NCBI RefSeq assembly: GCF_014649495.1
Contig: NZ_BMTD01000014.1
Span: forward strand, 180,848-244,847
From: Streptomyces filipinensis
Lineage (GTDB): Bacteria > Actinomycetota > Actinomycetes > Streptomycetales > Streptomycetaceae
Direction: 5' to 3'
DNA: 64,000 nucleotides
The notes under the pieces are model-generated. The model did not search any database. It was given only the letters and a program-made list of their open reading frames with translations, and was not told the origin of the DNA. The translations under genes and the position numbers were made by a program. This document shows, in pieces, positions 62,040-64,000 of this stretch (position 1 is its first letter; each line of letters opens with the position of its first letter).

Positions 62040-63725
62040 TTGAGTCATCCGCATCCCGAACTCGGCCCGCCCCCGCCGCTCCCTGAGGGTGGCCTGCGGG
62101 TCACCCCACTCGGCGGTCTCGGTGAGATCGGCCGGAACATGACGGTCTTCGAGTACGGCGGCCGCCTGCTGATCGTCGACTGCGGAGTGCTCTTCCCCGA
62201 GGAGGAGCAGCCCGGAATCGACCTGATCCTGCCGGACTTCTCGTCCATCCGGGACCGCCTCGACGACATCGAGGGCATCGTCCTCACGCACGGCCACGAG
62301 GACCACATCGGTGGTGTCCCCTTCCTGCTCCGCGAGAAGCCGGACATCCCGCTGATCGGCTCCAAGCTGACCCTCGCCCTCATCGAGGCCAAGCTCCAGG
62401 AGCACCGCATCCGCCCGTACACCCTTGAGGTGGCGGAGGGGAACCGCGAGCGCGTCGGACCCTTCGACTGCGAGTTCATCGCCGTCAACCACTCCATCCC
62501 GGACGCCCTGGCCGTCGCCATCCGCACCCCCGCCGGCATGGTGGTGCACACCGGCGACTTCAAGATGGACCAGCTCCCGCTGGACAACCGCCTCACCGAC
62601 CTCCACGCGTTCGCGCGCCTGAGCGAGGAAGGCATCGACCTCCTCCTCACGGACTCCACGAACGCCGAGGTCCCGGGCTTCACCCCGCACGAGCGCGACA
62701 TCTCCAACGTCCTGCGTCAGGTCTTCGCCGGCGCCCGCAAGCGGATCATCGTGGCGAGCTTCGCCAGCCATGTGCACCGCATCCAGCAGATCCTGGACGC
62801 CGCCCACGAGTACGGCCGCCGGGTCGCCTTCGTCGGCCGCTCCATGGTCCGCAACATGGGCATCGCCCGCGACCTCGGCTATCTGAAGGTTCCGCCGGGC
62901 CTGGTCGTCGACGTCAAGACCCTGGACGACCTGCCGGACCACGAGGTGGTCCTGGTCTGCACGGGCTCCCAGGGCGAGCCGATGGCGGCGCTGTCGCGGA
63001 TGGCCAACAGGGACCACCAGATCCGGATCGTCGACGGCGACACGGTGATCCTGGCGTCCTCCCTGATCCCCGGCAACGAGAACGCGGTCTACCGCGTGAT
63101 CAACGGCCTGACCCGCTGGGGCGCCAACGTGGTCCACAAGGGCAACGCCAAGGTGCACGTCTCCGGCCACGCGTCCGCGGGCGAGCTGCTGTACTTCTAC
63201 AACATCTGCCGCCCGAGGAACCTGATGCCGGTGCACGGCGAATGGCGGCACCTGCGCGCCAACGCCGAGCTGGGAGCGCTCACGGGCGTCCCGCACGACC
63301 GGATCGTCATCGCCGAGGACGGCGTGGTGGTCGACCTGGTCGAAGGCAAGGCCAAGATCTCCGGCAAGGTCCAGGCCGGTTACGTCTACGTCGACGGCCT
63401 CTCCGTCGGCGATGTCGGCGAGCCGGCCCTCAAGGACCGCAAGATCCTCGGCGACGAGGGCATCATCTCGGTCTTCGTGGTCGTGGACTCGTCCACCGGC
63501 AAGATCACCGGCGGTCCGCACATCCAGGCGCGCGGTTCAGGTATCGAGGACTCGGTGTTCGCCGACGTCATCCCGAAGATCACGGAAGTGCTGGAGCGGT
63601 CCGCCCAGGACGGTGTCGTGGAGCCCCACCAGCTGCAGCAACTCGTCCGCCGCACCCTCGGCAAGTGGGTCTCGGACAGCTATCGCCGCAGGCCGATGAT
63701 CCTCCCGGTGGTCGTGGAGGTCTGA
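62040..63725 (+). CDS. rnj: Ribonuclease J
   Basis: A 561-residue metallo-beta-lactamase/beta-CASP ribonuclease with 5'-exonuclease and endonuclease activity. The zinc motif THGHEDHIGG is near residue 81-90, followed by the later VVHTGDFKMD and the beta-CASP region with HVSGHASAGELLYF. The start is a rare TTG at 62040, supported by GAGGAG at 62028-62033, the family length and the conserved start PHPELGPPPPLPEGGLRVTP. A 14-bp hairpin precedes the ribosome site. Tandem terminators follow. Confidence 0.96.
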   Translation: MSHPHPELGPPPPLPEGGLRVTPLGGLGEIGRNMTVFEYGGRLLIVDCGVLFPEEEQPGIDLILPDFSSIRDRLDDIEGIVLTHGHEDHIGGVPFLLREKPDIPLIGSKLTLALIEAKLQEHRIRPYTLEVAEGNRERVGPFDCEFIAVNHSIPDALAVAIRTPAGMVVHTGDFKMDQLPLDNRLTDLHAFARLSEEGIDLLLTDSTNAEVPGFTPHERDISNVLRQVFAGARKRIIVASFASHVHRIQQILDAAHEYGRRVAFVGRSMVRNMGIARDLGYLKVPPGLVVDVKTLDDLPDHEVVLVCTGSQGEPMAALSRMANRDHQIRIVDGDTVILASSLIPGNENAVYRVINGLTRWGANVVHKGNAKVHVSGHASAGELLYFYNICRPRNLMPVHGEWRHLRANAELGALTGVPHDRIVIAEDGVVVDLVEGKAKISGKVQAGYVYVDGLSVGDVGEPALKDRKILGDEGIISVFVVVDSSTGKITGGPHIQARGSGIEDSVFADVIPKITEVLERSAQDGVVEPHQLQQLVRRTLGKWVSDSYRRRPMILPVVVEV

Positions 63726-63730
63726 CGCCC

Positions 63731-63796
63731 CGTCGGCCGCCGGCCGACGCGAGCCCGGAGCGGGGCGCCTCGATTTGCATCGGGGCGCCCCGCTCC
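63731..63796 (+). terminator. Tandem terminators after rnj
   Basis: CGTCGGCC (63731-63738) pairs with GGCCGACG (63742-63749). Then GGAGCGGGGCGCC (63757-63769) pairs perfectly with 63784-63796. The double hairpin would isolate rnj from the rRNA promoter region that follows. Confidence 0.85.
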
Positions 63797-64000
63797 AGTA
63801 CGTTTACGGCTCCGCCCAACCGGGAACTCCAGCACTTCACGCGCTGGACACAGGTGCCCGGAGCGGGAGGGAAAACCGACTCAGAACTTCTGATAAAGTC
63901 GGAACCGCCGGAAAGGGAAACGCGAGAGCGGGAACCTGGAAAGCACCGAGGAAATCGGATCGAGAAAAGATCTGATAGAGTCGGAAACACCGAAGGGAAG
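63797..64000 (+). promoter_or_regulatory. rRNA operon promoter and leader region (16S gene beyond window)
   Basis: The base composition changes sharply to purine-rich sequence typical of streptomycete rRNA operon leaders: TCTGATAAAGTCGGAAC (63890-63906) and TCTGATAGAGTCGGAAAC (63971-63988). The two -10 boxes are TAAAGT (63894-63899) and TAGAGT (63976-63981), giving tandem promoters without clear -35 boxes. A further pair, TTGCAT (63775-63780) and TACGTT (63799-63804), could be an upstream promoter. GCCGGAAAGGGAAACGCGAG and CACCGAAGGGAAG are further leader hallmarks. The 16S gene is predicted just past 64000. Confidence 0.8.

Overview
The window is a high-GC actinobacterial chromosome segment, almost certainly from a Streptomyces. 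Gene order, codon use with G or C in third positions, GTG and TTG starts, and the run rimP-nusA-ylxR-infB-rbfA-truB-ribF followed by rpsO-pnp-dapB-thyX-dapA-rnj all match the core arm of streptomycete chromosomes. I saw no tRNA, insertion sequence, prophage, integrase or CRISPR array. The last 200 bases look like the promoter and leader region of an rRNA operon whose 16S gene would start just beyond the window.

Layout. (1) 1-12.9 kb holds polyamine and GABA-type nitrogen metabolism: the end of a polyamine ABC permease, an FAD amine oxidoreductase, a 4-aminobutyrate aminotransferase, a PucR-type regulator and an aldehyde dehydrogenase. Mixed in are a secreted GH18 chitinase with a DasR-type operator, a PAP2 phosphatase and an orphan VirD4/TraG-like membrane ATPase. 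(2) 13-19 kb is accessory: a secreted S53 (sedolisin) protease, the wreck of a GH3 glycosidase gene, a LacI-family regulator without its DNA-binding domain, a long acyl-CoA dehydrogenase and a small secreted protein. (3) 19-29 kb is the MEP isoprenoid and envelope block: dxr, a site-2 protease, ispG, two GNAT acetyltransferases and proS. It then turns to a minus-strand group: a degenerate aminoglycoside-phosphotransferase-like protein, a ferritin-like protein and a lipoprotein. (4) 29-42 kb is the translation and transcription operon with infB, interrupted between truB and ribF by a 1490-residue protein joining a degenerate trypsin-like domain to a STAND-type P-loop NTPase.

(5) 42-53 kb lies between ribF and rpsO, where streptomycetes with an ESX-type type VII secretion system usually carry it. 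Here only an EspI-like MinD-family ATPase and a mycosin-type membrane subtilase remain. No EccB, EccC, EccD, EccE or Esx protein is present. In their place are a pseudokinase and two membrane Ser/Thr kinases with PQQ-like beta-propeller sensor domains, followed by a DUF397 protein. (6) 53-64 kb holds rpsO and pnp, an M16 peptidase, dapB, thyX, dapA and rnj: RNA turnover plus lysine/diaminopimelate and thymidylate synthesis.

Regulatory features visible in the sequence include strong hairpin terminators at most convergent or operon ends, a DasR operator on the chitinase, a Crp-like palindrome plus a ribosome-site-sequestering hairpin before the gene at 2271, three overlapping micro-ORFs in the infB leader, three 20-nt repeats in the pnp leader, and a 14-bp hairpin against the ribosome site of rnj. 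The most unusual items are the mycosin/EspI pair without a secretion core, the kinase trio with internal twin-arginine anchors, the pseudo-protease STAND protein, and the infB leader micro-ORFs.
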